From Pholiota molesta (Eukaryota; Basidiomycota; Agaricomycetes; Agaricales; Strophariaceae): a stretch of DNA of 61,672 nt. The stretch covers positions 1 to 61,672 of the forward strand of contig JACGCK010000240.1 of NCBI GenBank assembly GCA_014925825.1. The letters run 5' to 3'. The position numbers and the translations under genes are program-made. Positions 22,594-33,580 of this stretch are shown here, piece by piece. Below the pieces are notes generated by a model, which did no database searches, was not told the origin of the DNA, and saw only the letters and a program-made list of their open reading frames with translations. How positions within the stretch are numbered: the first letter of the stretch is position 1; every line of letters starts with the position of its first letter.

Positions 22594-24275
22594 AGAGGAG
22601 CTACCGACGGCAGATGAAGAGCATACCAGCGGGATGGGTAATTGCACAAGGGACGATGGACGCTCTCTCGATGTCCCTGAAGCGGGTGGATCAGTCGGAA
22701 ATAATCCATGGTGATGTCTCCATTTCTCATATCGTCAATATATGTAATCACAAGATTCCACAGGATAAAAGGACAGTGAATGGCAAGACGGTCCTCTGTC
22801 TGAAAAAGAGAGAGATCTCCCGGCTGAGAGACATTGGCAACTGGGTCATCGATCATGAAGGCAACATTAGGGTTAACGTCAAACAGCGCGACATCGACAA
22901 GCGATGGTCTCAAGCTGCAAAGGCAAACTGGACTAAGCTCACCGACATGTTAGGAAATCACCTACGAATGGACGACATAACACATGGAATGCCTGACTTA
23001 GCAATACCTCGAGATGTCCGTGAACGAAGGGCCCAAAGGCACATACAGGGCCTCGCAAGCATGAGCAGATTAGCACCATCAAACTGGACGGATGGAAAGA
23101 TGTGGGCCACCGATGGGTCGATGTTGCCTGCCTCAGCTGGGATACTAGACATGAAAACCGTCACAGCAGCTGCTACAGGGACCTCTTCATTAGTGATGAG
23201 AGTCCCTGGTCGCAATGTTTCAATTCTTCAGGGCGAGCAACTTGGACTCATCATTGCACTTCTAGTGGCGGAGAAATCAGATGAGCGTCGAACCGTAAAT
23301 CGAATACTCACTGATCATCTGAACTCAGTGAGGCTCATCCACGACAACCAGACCAATGTCTCACAGGTCCCGCGACTACGATTCATGAATGGCAGGTCCT
23401 ACTATCGATGGATCCTCTCGACAATCGACAGACGCTTCGATGGCAACATCAACATCACCTATACACGGGGCCACTCGAATGTTACATCAGTGGAATCACT
23501 CATGAACAGTGAAGCGGACTGCCTTGCATCGAACTCACAGAAATGCTTCATGGATCTCCCGGAGGCACCGCCGCCAACATTCCATATGAACGACTTCACC
23601 TTTTATCATCAGACAGATGGTTGGATAGAATCCAGTATCTCTCAGTACATAGGCATGCGAATGGACGACATGACGAAAACAAAGCTACAATTCGCCAATG
23701 GCCAGCGGATGCTTACCTGGGCTCACGATACAAACTCGCCGCCGGAATATCCCTACACCAAGGCAGCGTCTGCCCACTCTGCAGCGGTTCAACTATACGC
23801 ACGATCTGGTCAACTTGCAACGGCGGACATCTTGAAGAAACGAGGGCTCGCGGATGATGACAGGTGCAGGTTAGGATGTAACGCGACAGAATCAGCGAGG
23901 CATGTATTCCTCAAGTGTCCTCATTACGAGTTGTGGAGGCGAGATGCATGCGACGAGGTTGTGCGACGAACCAAGTTGAAGGCGGAAACAATGGAGATTC
24001 CAACACAGACGACGGCGAATCTTACACGAGCGGCTAAGTCTCTTTTTATTGATGATAAAGAGATATGGCCCTTACACGTCTCTCTCTACTATCTAGGTCA
24101 GATACCAGATATCGAGAAACTCATCTGTGATCCAACCATGACGACAATGCTGAAGTTACGGCTGAAGTCACATATTTCGTCAGATTGGCACACTTCCTCA
24201 ATACGACTCGCAGGAAGGATATTCGGAGATTTTCAGAGACGGATGGCTGCTTTGAATGATTGTCCACGCCGTTGA
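22548..24275 (+). CDS. LINE RNase H domain and C-terminal Cys/His motif
   Basis: 575 codons in a third frame, overlapping the previous piece by 46 bp. The RNase H core shows WATDGSM (first Asp), GEQLGLI (Glu), TDHLNSVRLI (second Asp) and YTRGHSN ... SEADCLAS (His and last Asp). Further on, CRLGCNATESARHVFLKC fits the Cys/His motif common at the end of such polyproteins. It would degrade the RNA strand of the hybrid during retrotransposition. The annotated start is simply where the frame opens; it is really the C-terminal end of ORF2. Confidence 0.75.
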   Translation: MRKGWMSESIDGEGLKRSYRRQMKSIPAGWVIAQGTMDALSMSLKRVDQSEIIHGDVSISHIVNICNHKIPQDKRTVNGKTVLCLKKREISRLRDIGNWVIDHEGNIRVNVKQRDIDKRWSQAAKANWTKLTDMLGNHLRMDDITHGMPDLAIPRDVRERRAQRHIQGLASMSRLAPSNWTDGKMWATDGSMLPASAGILDMKTVTAAATGTSSLVMRVPGRNVSILQGEQLGLIIALLVAEKSDERRTVNRILTDHLNSVRLIHDNQTNVSQVPRLRFMNGRSYYRWILSTIDRRFDGNINITYTRGHSNVTSVESLMNSEADCLASNSQKCFMDLPEAPPPTFHMNDFTFYHQTDGWIESSISQYIGMRMDDMTKTKLQFANGQRMLTWAHDTNSPPEYPYTKAASAHSAAVQLYARSGQLATADILKKRGLADDDRCRLGCNATESARHVFLKCPHYELWRRDACDEVVRRTKLKAETMEIPTQTTANLTRAAKSLFIDDKEIWPLHVSLYYLGQIPDIEKLICDPTMTTMLKLRLKSHISSDWHTSSIRLAGRIFGDFQRRMAALNDCPRR

Positions 24276-24510
24276 TATTCAAACCACAGGCTGGTAGCTT
24301 TCCCCCAAGAGGGTTTTGACGCACCCAGTACTGATGACATTTACTTATTTCACCATGACTTTCCATGACACGACTCTCATTTCATTCCAATCTCCATTCT
24401 TATTCCTATATACACAAACGGTCTATCGAGGTCAACGCACTCCAGCTTTACCTTAGTTTCTTGTAAACATAGATAGATGTCAAATTGTAACAATTGTAAC
24501 AAGACCTCAA

Positions 24511-25020
24511 CGATGCAGACCTTGTAAATGTCGCATGCTGGCGATCTCTTTTCTTTTAAGGAGTGCCGGTTTCTCACACCATTTCAACTAACGAATTCCC
24601 TCCTGCCAACCATGGATCTCTACGACACTGTCGACAATGTCACACGATGCTAGTAGAAACGGCGCGAAGTCGAATGATCCTCGTATTTCGAGCGCAATCG
24701 CGCGTCAGCGGTCTCTTTCACGGCGCTCAATTCTACTCGACTAAACCAGCGCTCACTCGCCTAATATCTTACTAGGAATAACTACCCAACATAAAGACTA
24801 CGGAGCTGCTCACAATGACCTGCGCACCAAGAGTGATCCACTTAACATTGGTGCTCATACGAAGATCACTTGACATGCGCAGAACAACTAAGCGCATCTA
24901 TGACCCGTCTATCTCACTAAAAAGATACAAAAGACGCGTTTAATCACAAATCAAGCATATTCAAAGACTAAACCGAATCAAATATACATTGCAGACGCCG
25001 CCCACAATCGATGCAATCCA
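24511..25020. other. No gene recognised
   Basis: Between the LINE end and the first paralogue of the 25-35 kb family. Only short open frames are seen; it probably includes the 3' flank of that gene. Confidence 0.4.
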
Positions 25021-25025
25021 ACCCA

Positions 25026-25839
25026 CTACTTATTTATCATAGTAAACCCCAACAACTGATGCGGCTTAGGAACGACCGCACGCCACACCTCCTCGTCTGC
25101 ATACGCGCTCTCGGGAAACTCTGCCCAGGCCTCAGTATTCGGACCCTTGCTCTGGTCCGAAGTGAAGTAAAAGAACTTCACTATAATGCGTTCCCGCATA
25201 TCAGGAGGCAACTCATGCGGTAATTCCTAATAGTACTCGTCAGAATAGCATCCGTCGCTTCCTACTCCGCCCATCCAAGTCAGCAACCTCCCTCCATCCA
25301 CACAATATTAATGACCACTCACCGCATACGACCCAGGCCTTTCCATATCATACCGCTCCCCAAAGATATCCCACTTCAGCGCCCCACTTGCCTTATGGGC
25401 AATCGTCAGCGGGCCCCGGACGAACGGCAACGGCGCCGCGCGCCCAACGCCGAGCGCCTGCCCATTCCCCAGGAGCTCCTCCCGCACCAGGTCCCAGTCC
25501 TCCCGAGCCGCCTTCGCCCAGACCCACTCCCCGTCACCGTTTTGCATCCGATTGAATATATCCATGGCATCCGCCTTGCCGCCGGGCAGGTGTTCTGCTA
25601 GATTGCGTTCCACCGCGGCGATCGCGTCCTAAGTCACGGTCAGTAATTGCTGGGTGTATGCGCTGTGAGGGCAGTGAGATGCGGGCAATCACCTCGTACG
25701 TCTGCGGGAACCTGATAAGCGTGTGCTGGTCTTTCGCCGGCTCTCGCTTTCCGTCCTTGCCATAGCCGAGAAGGACTACTTGAAGACGACTCGGTGTAGT
25801 AACAGTTGGGGCTGGAGTATCTTGGGCGTCTTGACTCAT
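25026..25839 (-). CDS. Uncharacterised family protein A
   Basis: Exons on the minus strand: 25693-25839 (49 codons, MSQDAQDTPAP...TYE), 25323-25628 (102 codons) and 25026-25226 (66 codons plus stop), 217 aa as drawn. Conserved with B and C: LQVVLLGYGKDGKRE, LIRFPQTYE, AIAAVERNLAEHLPGGKAD, a WVWAKAxREDWDLVRE stretch, VRGPLTIA, RPGSYAV, and a C-terminus with AWAEFPE, DEEVWRAVVPKPHQLLGF. B and C have an extra exon before the last one; here its remnant (EATDAILTST, near 25226-25260) is out of frame with the last exon. Either it is skipped or a one-base indel damages this copy. No known domain recognised; soluble, no signal peptide or membrane segment. Confidence 0.65.
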
Positions 25840-26030
25840 TGTTATCGGTCGCTGCTCGTTCGAGAGTGGAAGATGAAGTTGAAGGCGGCCACCAACCCAC
25901 GCACGGACTGCGGTTCAACGTTCAGTACGTAAATACTTCGCCAGCGAGGAAGTGAAGTTGCACGTGGGCGCTTCATTGAATGTTGCTTGCCCAATTTCCA
26001 GAGATATCTCCCTGATTAACTTTTAGATTG
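25840..26030 (-). promoter_or_regulatory. Upstream region of gene A, shared with gene B
   Basis: About 190 bp is nearly the same upstream of A and B (27764-27955), including CACCAACCCACGCACGGACT, a CACGTG palindrome (25961-25966; 27891-27896 in B) within GTTGCACGTGGGC, and CAGAGATATCTCCCTGAT. CACGTG is the classic bHLH-binding E-box; its use here is inference. Confidence 0.55.
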
Positions 26031-26049
26031 GAAGAGAACTACTGAGCGA

Positions 26050-26800
26050 TTATTGAAGCTATCCGACATTACTTTGTCTGAATACCGATGGGATGTAAAT
26101 AAGGTGAACGTGAGACTCTTGAGAGCGACTGGATGGAAGGGTAAGAGTCGTACGATGGGTGATGCTTACAGTCTTGCAAGTTTCCAAGTCCATGAGGCTA
26201 TTCGAAGACGAGTGGTATTCAAATTATTCTATGATTACTACTTTACATCCCTCTCTTTTTACGTTGAGTTTTCTTTTATGAAAGGCACACGCGCTCACGC
26301 GCTCACGGCCCGGTGGGTGATGCGACGTCCCAAGGGGCCGACCAGTGGCGAGGGTGAGTCCTCTACCCTTCAAAATCTTCGAAGGTGGTTCATAGGGTAG
26401 AATGTGGAATATGGATGGACATAGATAAGTAGATTGATGTGCGTTTCACTTACAATTTTGCGTGAATATACTTGATCTATTTACACCTCTGAATCATATT
26501 CTATTTCAGAATCACGATGACGAGGCGCTCTCGATGACTGTATAGAGATTGAGCCCGAGAATTAGTGTGTCCAGTCGAGCGAGAACCAGTGAAACAGCGC
26601 GAGAAGAGCTTAAAATGCCATGGCTCTATACGACACGACGCGGCTAGATAAGTACGCGAAAATCTGCCGAGGGATTCTCATTTTTCGAGAAAAATCGAGT
26701 GTCACCCCACAACTAAGTGCATAGCTGGCCCGCCCTTCTTACTTGCAGGATACAGCAGATCGTAACATGAATATATTGTACATGCAGCACATTTAGATGT
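26050..26800. other. No gene recognised; holds a copy of the GC-rich dispersed motif
   Basis: The open frame at 26053-26400 has no supporting features. The motif at 26289-26343 matches the E3 ligase upstream region (17212-17272). Confidence 0.45.
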
Positions 26801-26811
26801 AATATAACTCG

Positions 26812-27763
26812 CTATTTTCGTTCCGATACAGAAAAACCCAAAACCTTATAGGGCTCAGGAACAAATGCACGCCATATTTCATCGTCTACCTCTGCATTCT
26901 CAGGAAAATCTGCCCAGAGTGCAGTCGGACCTTTGTCAAGTTGGCTTGGATCCGAAAGAAAGTAACAGAAATTGAATTTGAGATGTGCCAGAGGATCAAC
27001 AGCATCTGCATTATGGTTAAGAAGTATGACCCTCTTTTTGACGAACAAAATGTAACCTACCAGCATATCTCAGACCTGGCTCTGCTAAACATAATTTTCT
27101 GCACGCTCCAGGCCAAAAGGATGAGTCCGTTATTACCGAGGACACAATGAGGTCTCTAGCCTCCTGCTCAGTATGTCAGCAAGCATTTTGCCGCCAGCCT
27201 TTCAAAGAAGAATTGTCGTTCATTTACACCACAACTCACCACGTAGGATCCAGGACGCGGTATTTCGACGTTCGAGGCAATTTGATACCACTTAGCGGTA
27301 CCACTCGTTCTATATGCAAGTGTAACCGGTCCTCTGATAAAGGCCGGTGTCGCTGCACGACCAATATGTCCAAGACCGAGCGCTTTCCCCGTCACCAACA
27401 GCCGTTCCCGTACAAGGTCCCAATCCTCTCGATCGGCTTTCGCCCAGATCCATTCGTTATCACTATTCAACATCTGACAAAAGATAGCCATCGAATCCGC
27501 CTTGCCGCCGGGCAGATGTTCGCCGAGGTTGCGTTCCACCGCCGCGATCGCTTCCTAGTTACGGTAAGCCATGCTGGGCGAAAGCGCTATACGAGCAGTG
27601 GAATGCGAGCAATCACCTCGTACGTCTGCGGGAATCTGATGAGAGTGTGCTGGTCTTTCGCTGCCTCTCTCTTTCCGTCCTTGCCATAGGCGAGGAGGAC
27701 TACTTGAAGACTACTCGGTGTAGTTTCAGGTGGAGCGGGAGTATCTTGGCCGTCTTGGATCAT
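26812..27763 (-). CDS. Uncharacterised family protein B
   Basis: Exons on the minus strand: 27617-27763, 27240-27554, 27061-27163 and 26812-27005, joining in frame to 252 aa with introns of 55-76 nt. It is the best-preserved member with gene C. Conserved blocks: LQVVLLAYGKDGKRE, LIRFPQTYE, AIAAVERNLGEHLPGGKAD, NEWIWAKADREDWDLVRE, FIRGPVTLAY, RPGSYVV; then the third exon (EARDLIVSSVITDSSFWPG); then HLKFNFCYFLSD, LWADFPE, DDEIWRAFVPEPYKVLGF. The alternation of short hydrophobic strands suggests a compact mixed alpha/beta protein, but I do not recognise the family. The exon 3/4 join was chosen because gene C shows the same phase and spacing. Confidence 0.75.
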
Positions 27764-27969
27764 CGTTATCAGTTGCAGTCCGTTCGAGACTCGAGAGTGG
27801 AAGATGGAGTCGAAGGCGTCCACCAACCCACGCACGGACTGTTCAGTACGTAACTACCACCTATCTTCGGACTACGAGCAGGTGAAGTTGCACGTGGGCT
27901 CTTCATTGAATATTACTTGCCCATCTTCCAGAGATATCTCCCTGATCGAAATTTTACATTTGAAAGTGT

Positions 27970-30900
27970 ATACTAGAGAAACATAGAATAACGAGTTCAT
28001 ATATCCGCGTCAATCTGGTCAAATGCTCCCATCGGGGATCGTCTTCGAGAGCCTACAGTGAAGGTTGAGAGAAATGACAGGGAGGCATCGAATGGAAGGC
28101 AAGACAGCAAAATCCAGGGAATAAATATCGTAAAATGCACATAAACAAAGAAGCTATCCCAAAATGACAGCTAAAGACGGAAGAATACACTCTTTATCCC
28201 TACATTCCCGATGAGTACTGGCCGACCATCGGCGTGGTCGATTCACAACTCAAAAGATAATCCCATAATCTGCTGGAAGGGCGTCGTAGGGCGCGCCAAG
28301 ATGAGAAAGGCGCAAACGATCGGAGCTGAATACTGGCGGAAAGGAAAAATCAGCACGTTAATTTTCGATCAAGACGGGAGCAAACAAAAGGAGAGTCTCA
28401 AAGAGGGCCGAAATGTAAGAGGCAGTACGTACAGAATACAAAGTGACAAGACACGAAGGAAGTAAACGTGGTCGTAATACAGCGTCGAAGAAATGGGTTT
28501 GCGGGGTCGCACAGTTTCCGTCCGTGATGGAGTATCTGCCATTGAGACGAGGAATCCCAGAATTCAGGGATGAATCTTCAATCGACAGCGAAAACAATAG
28601 AAATAGCGAGTCTCATGTTATTGAGTATTTAGCCAGGCGCTACAAGAATGACGTTAGTGACGTTCGAGTGATAGAAAAGATAGGGTGCCTATATATCAGC
28701 GTACCATCCTGCCAACCTATGCTTGAGAGAAACATACGTCTCGCTGTTAACCCACGCGAAATTGTTGCCGAGCGGAAGTGTATGGCCAACGCGAACCATG
28801 GCGAAGCAGTTGTGGAAGGCACGATCTGCAATCCGTGAACAGGTCAAGGTGCAAGCGAGCTGGTTACACTTACCTGGGAGATATAAGTGGATCAAATAAC
28901 TATATCTGCGACGCTAAGCACATTCCTACATCAGATTAGAGACGACACAAAGAAAAGAGTGTAGTAGAGGAGCGCACTTTTAATAGTTCGCCCAGCATGA
29001 CCTCTGAAACTCCTTGGTTAAGAAGAACATTCTGGCCAAACTATGGTCTCGTCGAATCTCTGAAGAAGTTTGCATATACATCAGTACTTATACAGAGCGA
29101 TTCGAATCATTCGATGCGAACCTCGAAGAGCAGGTCCTCACAACAACGGTTTTCAAGACAAACTTCGCGACTAGAGTATTGGCCTTAGAATAGAGGACGA
29201 GGCTGGATACAGCGTATGTGCGCGAGAGCAGAACTGCATATGGATTGAGGTGCTGAAGAGCAGTGGCCATGATGATGGTGGGCTGTAAACGGGCATTGAT
29301 GCACGTGCTTGAGTCTTGAGAGCGTGGGAGTCTCGGAGACCCATGGTTGAAACTCAACTTGCTCAGCGCTCACTTTGAACGTTTGAACGCTGAACGGAAC
29401 GCTAGCATGAGGCTCATGCCCTCGTCGAAATACTCTTTTCCATACACTACCCATGTAACCCTTCTTTGGACAACCATTGAATGACTTTCTCAACGATCCC
29501 GGTAAAATGTTGCCAGAGGCAATCAAAACCCATCCGTACGTTCCCATTCACATCCAAATACGTAAGAAACTCTGACGTTTATAAACGTAGCTTTCAGAAA
29601 CTGCATCGTACCCTACCACATAGCATAGTTGGGCTGCCAGTAGAACTTTCCACGTCGCCGTAGACCGCCCAACTTGAGCTCGAGGAGCAGCACCCCAGAT
29701 GGCAGAGCAGCCCACATCTACGCTGATTTCTTCAGCTCGTATCACAAGCATCCGATCCAAGAGTCTCTGAATGGCGGCGCCCAGCTCAACGGCGGATTCC
29801 CTCCATCTAGCACCATCGAACACCCCACAGCTACACGAAGGCGATCGCGCATCTGGATTGGACCAAATGTCACCCAGAAATACCTTTCTAACTTCACTTC
29901 GTGCCTTCTGGTGAGCATTCGCCCCCGTCTCTTCGTACGTGCAGCTCATAGTCTACCTCGAACGGATCTGCCTCGAAACCTCGACCCTCATCGACATCCC
30001 TGGACTTCAGCCCGCGCTACCCGAAATCTGTGCCGCCAAGGGATAAACGCCGACATAGCAACCACTTTCAAACGGCCTGTCGAGCAGAGACTCGGTGCCA
30101 ATCTCCTGCGCGGAGGCAGAGCGGTCAACCAATCTTCACATATTCGAACCCTGGATCTGGGTGCGTCCTTCATCTTCCCACCTTGTCCACGTTGTATCAC
30201 TGACCTCGGAGTACAGACAGCAGGCCAGCGGGGTGGGCTGAAGCCGCCGGCCGCATGGATTAATGGCCTTGAATACCGTAAGTAGCTACGGACAGACACG
30301 TCGACGCGACGCATCCTCAGCTCCCAAAATACCTTGGACACGTGTCCGTAAGTCCCATGCAGTGGGTCTTAGACGACCACAGGCGCTTTCTTGCCAATGA
30401 AGAGGCAGTAGACTACTAGACAATAGGGATATTTTAGACAGAGCGCACGTTTGGGTGCTATGTATCGAGCTTATCTCTCCCCTTCAAAAGACGTTGGGTT
30501 CAATCCTATTTGATATCGACCTTCGCATGTCAGGATATATCCTTGTATTCATGGTAAGCAAGTTCTTGGGCGAAGAGAAGCCACTTCCGTGTTTTGGTTC
30601 GCGTAAAGTCAAACCTCTGCCACCCTTCTAAGCGCACGCAACGAACGCCCTGATGAGGCTTAGTCTACTATAGTTTTAGGTGCGGACTTCAATGCTTGCT
30701 CTGCGACACGCAAGTGAACGATGAAATATGTCAGTGAGGGATCAGAACAGAAGAAACAATCACTATCTCATCAACGCAAACAAGAAGATATATTCACAAG
30801 ACACGCCTACTAGACAATGTATCCCGTAGACGATATCTTCCCCCCATAACAAGCCCAAGTGGCGGTACCAGTCTCCAACCATACGAAGCCCAAGCGCAAT

Positions 30901-31060
30901 CGCGTTCCGAACCGTTCGCGCCTCCAGCTCCGACTTTTCTCGTGCATACGATAGGCGTTCCACTCCTCATAAGTAGCCATGATTCAGGACGCAAGGGAAC
31001 AGCGAAAAAATAGAACGATGAAGATGGAGAAACAGAGAGGACATACCAAGATCCAACGCG
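27970..31060. other. No gene resolved; low-confidence open frames only
   Basis: Several overlapping short frames exist on both strands around 28.2-28.8 and 29.1-30.3 kb. The longest (29674-30285, plus, 203 codons) has no domain, biased composition and an equally long shadow on the other strand. A 56-codon frame at 30810-30980 (minus, MATYEEWNAYRMHEK...) is too short to judge. It may contain degraded genes that I cannot splice. Confidence 0.35.
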
Positions 31061-31069
31061 GTTCCCATT

Positions 31070-32830
31070 TATCACATCCTCCTACCAACAACCTCCCAAC
31101 ACCCCATAACCCATCCACAAACGCTCAACCTCACCTCCCAGCTCATCCCATCACCATCGCCCATCCCACCCCCGCCATCATCCACCCTCCAGATTCCCGT
31201 CCACACCACACCACCCATCCGCACCACCCCATCAAACCTTACTGCCTCCGCATCCGCCACCCCGCTCCGCTCCGCCCTACGAGCGCCCAGAGCACCGCCG
31301 CCCCATATCCCTCCGCGCTGCGGCATATACGCACCGCTCGCGGTACGCCCGCCCGACGTTGGAAGGGTGTCGCGTACTCCAGCTAGAGCGGGCTGAACAA
31401 CAACGTCTGGGTCTGTAGCAGCGTTGGCGCGGGCAGCAGGAGGTCGAGCAACGATGGCGGCGGCTGCGGGCGTGTGCAGGTCCAGAGGCAGGTGCACGCC
31501 GAGGTGGCCCGACAGGCTCGACGAATAGGAGGAGCAGTGCCAGCCGCAGCACCCATACCCACCGCCCTACCCTACCCCAGATCATCGCCACCATCCACCG
31601 CGATGCACCTCGGCCATGTCCCACACTCCACTAAAAAAAAGGCCAGAACCCTCTCCAAGAATCCGCGCTGAGAGCAGGCCCGTTCGCACAAACGTGGAGC
31701 TTGAGGTATACGCGTTCGAATGGGGGACGACATCGAGGACTGGAGGGATTCTGAGCTGGACGACAACCTCACGGATATGGCAGGGGCAGGTGCACCGATA
31801 GGCGCAGGCGCGGCGATGGGAACGCGAGCGGTGCAGCGCCAGGCGCAGGCGCGGCGATGGGAATGGGAATGGACGCGGGAATTGGAGGGAAGCCGAAGCG
31901 AGAGCGAGAGCGGGCTGCGGAATGGGAGCGACAGAGGCTACCAGTGGTACATGCGCAGGCGGCGGAGGGGGTGACACAGCAACGATGGATGGAGCTGGCT
32001 GCATTGGAACAGCAGGCGGGGAAAGTGCAGCGGGAGCAGCAGGACAGGCGCCGCTTGCTCTTCTGCATCGCTGCGTGTATTCGTCTATTCGTCGCGTTCG
32101 GCCAGCAGGCCGGGTGTATGCGGACCACGTGTGTGGAAAGACGATGAAGGCAGAGGCGGCGATGGGTTTTCAGCGGCCCTGGCTGAGGTCAGGGTGACAG
32201 GAGTGGAAGGGCGAACACGCGACGAGGCGACGGCAGGTTGACCTGGCTGGCGGGGCGCCTTCCGACTGGCACTGGAGAAGAAGGCGTCGTCGAAAGACAA
32301 GGGGTTCGAACCAGATCACCGATCCTAATCCACCTCCACCTCCCCCCTGAATCCTCCGCGTCTGCTCAGTCTGAATGGCAGGTGGTATCGAGCGTTCGGA
32401 GGGCCCTGCGAGGGGGTACGGCGGCAGTGCTGGGGTATTGGGCGCGGTACTGGCTCTAGTCATGCTAGCCAGGCCGACGACGCTCGAGGCCAATGGGACG
32501 CCATGCGCGCAGCACGTGTACGGAGAGATGAAGGCAGAGGGTGTGATGGCGCGGCCCTGCTGCGGTGTGGGGGACAAGAGCAGAAGGACGAACACGCGAC
32601 GAGCCGGCGACAGGTCGACTTCGCTGGCGGGGCGTCTTTTGGCTGGCACTGATCGAAAGAAAAGGGCGTCGCAAGGCATTCCGAACCATAATCCACGACC
32701 TCCATCTCGCTCCCTGGACCCTCCGCGGCTGATTCGGTCTGAATGGCAGGTGGTGCCTTCGGGTGTGCAGCGACAGCGCTGGGGTATTGGGCGCGGTACT
32801 AACCAGAGTCAAGCTAGTCAAGCCCGATGA
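31070..32830 (-). pseudogene. Degraded copy of the RBR E3 ligase gene (exon 1 region only)
   Basis: On the minus strand, fragments match the N-terminal half of the E3 ligase at 12441-17009. Near 32460-32800 and again near 32085-32350 there are two tandem versions of the segment SASQKTPRK...PVAGxSRVRP...HTP followed by the LLAE motif. At about 31290-31420 a frameshifted version of the CUE-like repeat is recognisable at DNA level (GCGGTGCTC, GGGCGCTCGT, and the LPDVERAY equivalent). Pro/Ala linker-like sequence lies between. There is no continuous frame, and the RING-IBR-RING exons are absent. Upstream (32967-33013) it shares the GC-rich motif found before the true gene. Confidence 0.7.
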
Positions 32831-33477
32831 TGCTCGAGGTTAAATGGACGGCATGGCAGGTGGCTGCGATGCTCAGAACGGGGAGGGCACCGACGAAGAG
32901 TGACGCTGTCTGAGGAAGGCAGACAAAGACGAACGCCTTCGCATATGACCGCACATACCAAGTATCCCACGCTCACGGCCCGGCACGTTCCCAACGTTCC
33001 ATGGCCGCTTTGTGGCCGCTAGCCTTTCAACTCGTAATGAAGTTCTACTGCGAACGCATACGTCAGGAGCTGCTCTTACACTGTAGATATCTCATAACTT
33101 TAGAATACAACTAATGTTTAATATATCTGAGTCATCTATCCCCCCCAGTACTTATTCTTTCGCCGCTCGCGGCGAAATTTATCCACATCTGACAGGGGCA
33201 CGGGTAAAAGGCCAGCAGTGAAGGTACCTAAGTCCGTGCGTGAAGGTCTGTGAGGGCGCATGAAAAGTTAGGGTGGGTGAAGGTGAATGAGTGGTGAGTG
33301 AGAGTGAGTGTACGATAAATACTTTTACACGCACGCGTCCACAACGGCCATCCGTGTTTTTTCCCCCGTCAAATACAGCCCACATACTTAACCGTACTGG
33401 CGACTTAACAAGAACACGTAAGATCCTCCAATATCGCTGATGGGCAACACATTGGAGCAGTATTTCTCACTCTTGTT
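32831..33477. other. No gene recognised; upstream flank of the E3 pseudogene
   Basis: Contains the partial GC-rich motif (32967-33013), then AT-rich sequence and a GAGTGAGTG-type simple-sequence stretch near 33280-33310. Confidence 0.45.
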
Positions 33478-33580
33478 CGAATACAGTAAAACCTAATATC
33501 TACTGAGATTTGGGACCGACGCCGCGCCGGGCACTATTTCTTCATCTACCGTGCCATCCAGAGAAAAATCTACCCAGAAC
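33478..33580 (-). repeat. Degenerate duplicate of the last exon of gene C
   Basis: The segment repeats the end of gene C (about 33598-33694): GTAAAACCTAA, TCTTCATCT, AAAATCTACCCAGA occur in the same order. Gene C's stop codon (33570-33572) lies inside this duplicate. Confidence 0.65.

Larger units (their letters stand above)
17500..24510 (+). mobile_element. LINE (non-LTR retrotransposon) with APE endonuclease, RT and RNase H, frameshifted
   Basis: Order on the plus strand: decayed ORF1-like region, coiled coil, endonuclease, reverse transcriptase, RNase H and a Cys/His motif, then about 230 bp of 3' flank ending in a TTGTAACAA-type direct repeat near 24485-24510. The architecture resembles fungal Tad/jockey-like LINEs. 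The coding part lies in three frames with breaks near 21040, 22105 and 22560, so it is not functional as it stands. The 5' boundary is a guess; no target duplication was found. Confidence 0.8.

Noticed and set aside
30470..30520. Possible tRNA B-box (GGGTTCAATCC)
   Set aside because: No matching A-box, acceptor stem or cloverleaf could be drawn around it.
27970..31060. Several mid-length frames, including 29674-30285
   Set aside because: Equivalent frames on both strands, no motifs, no paralogue; not reported as genes.
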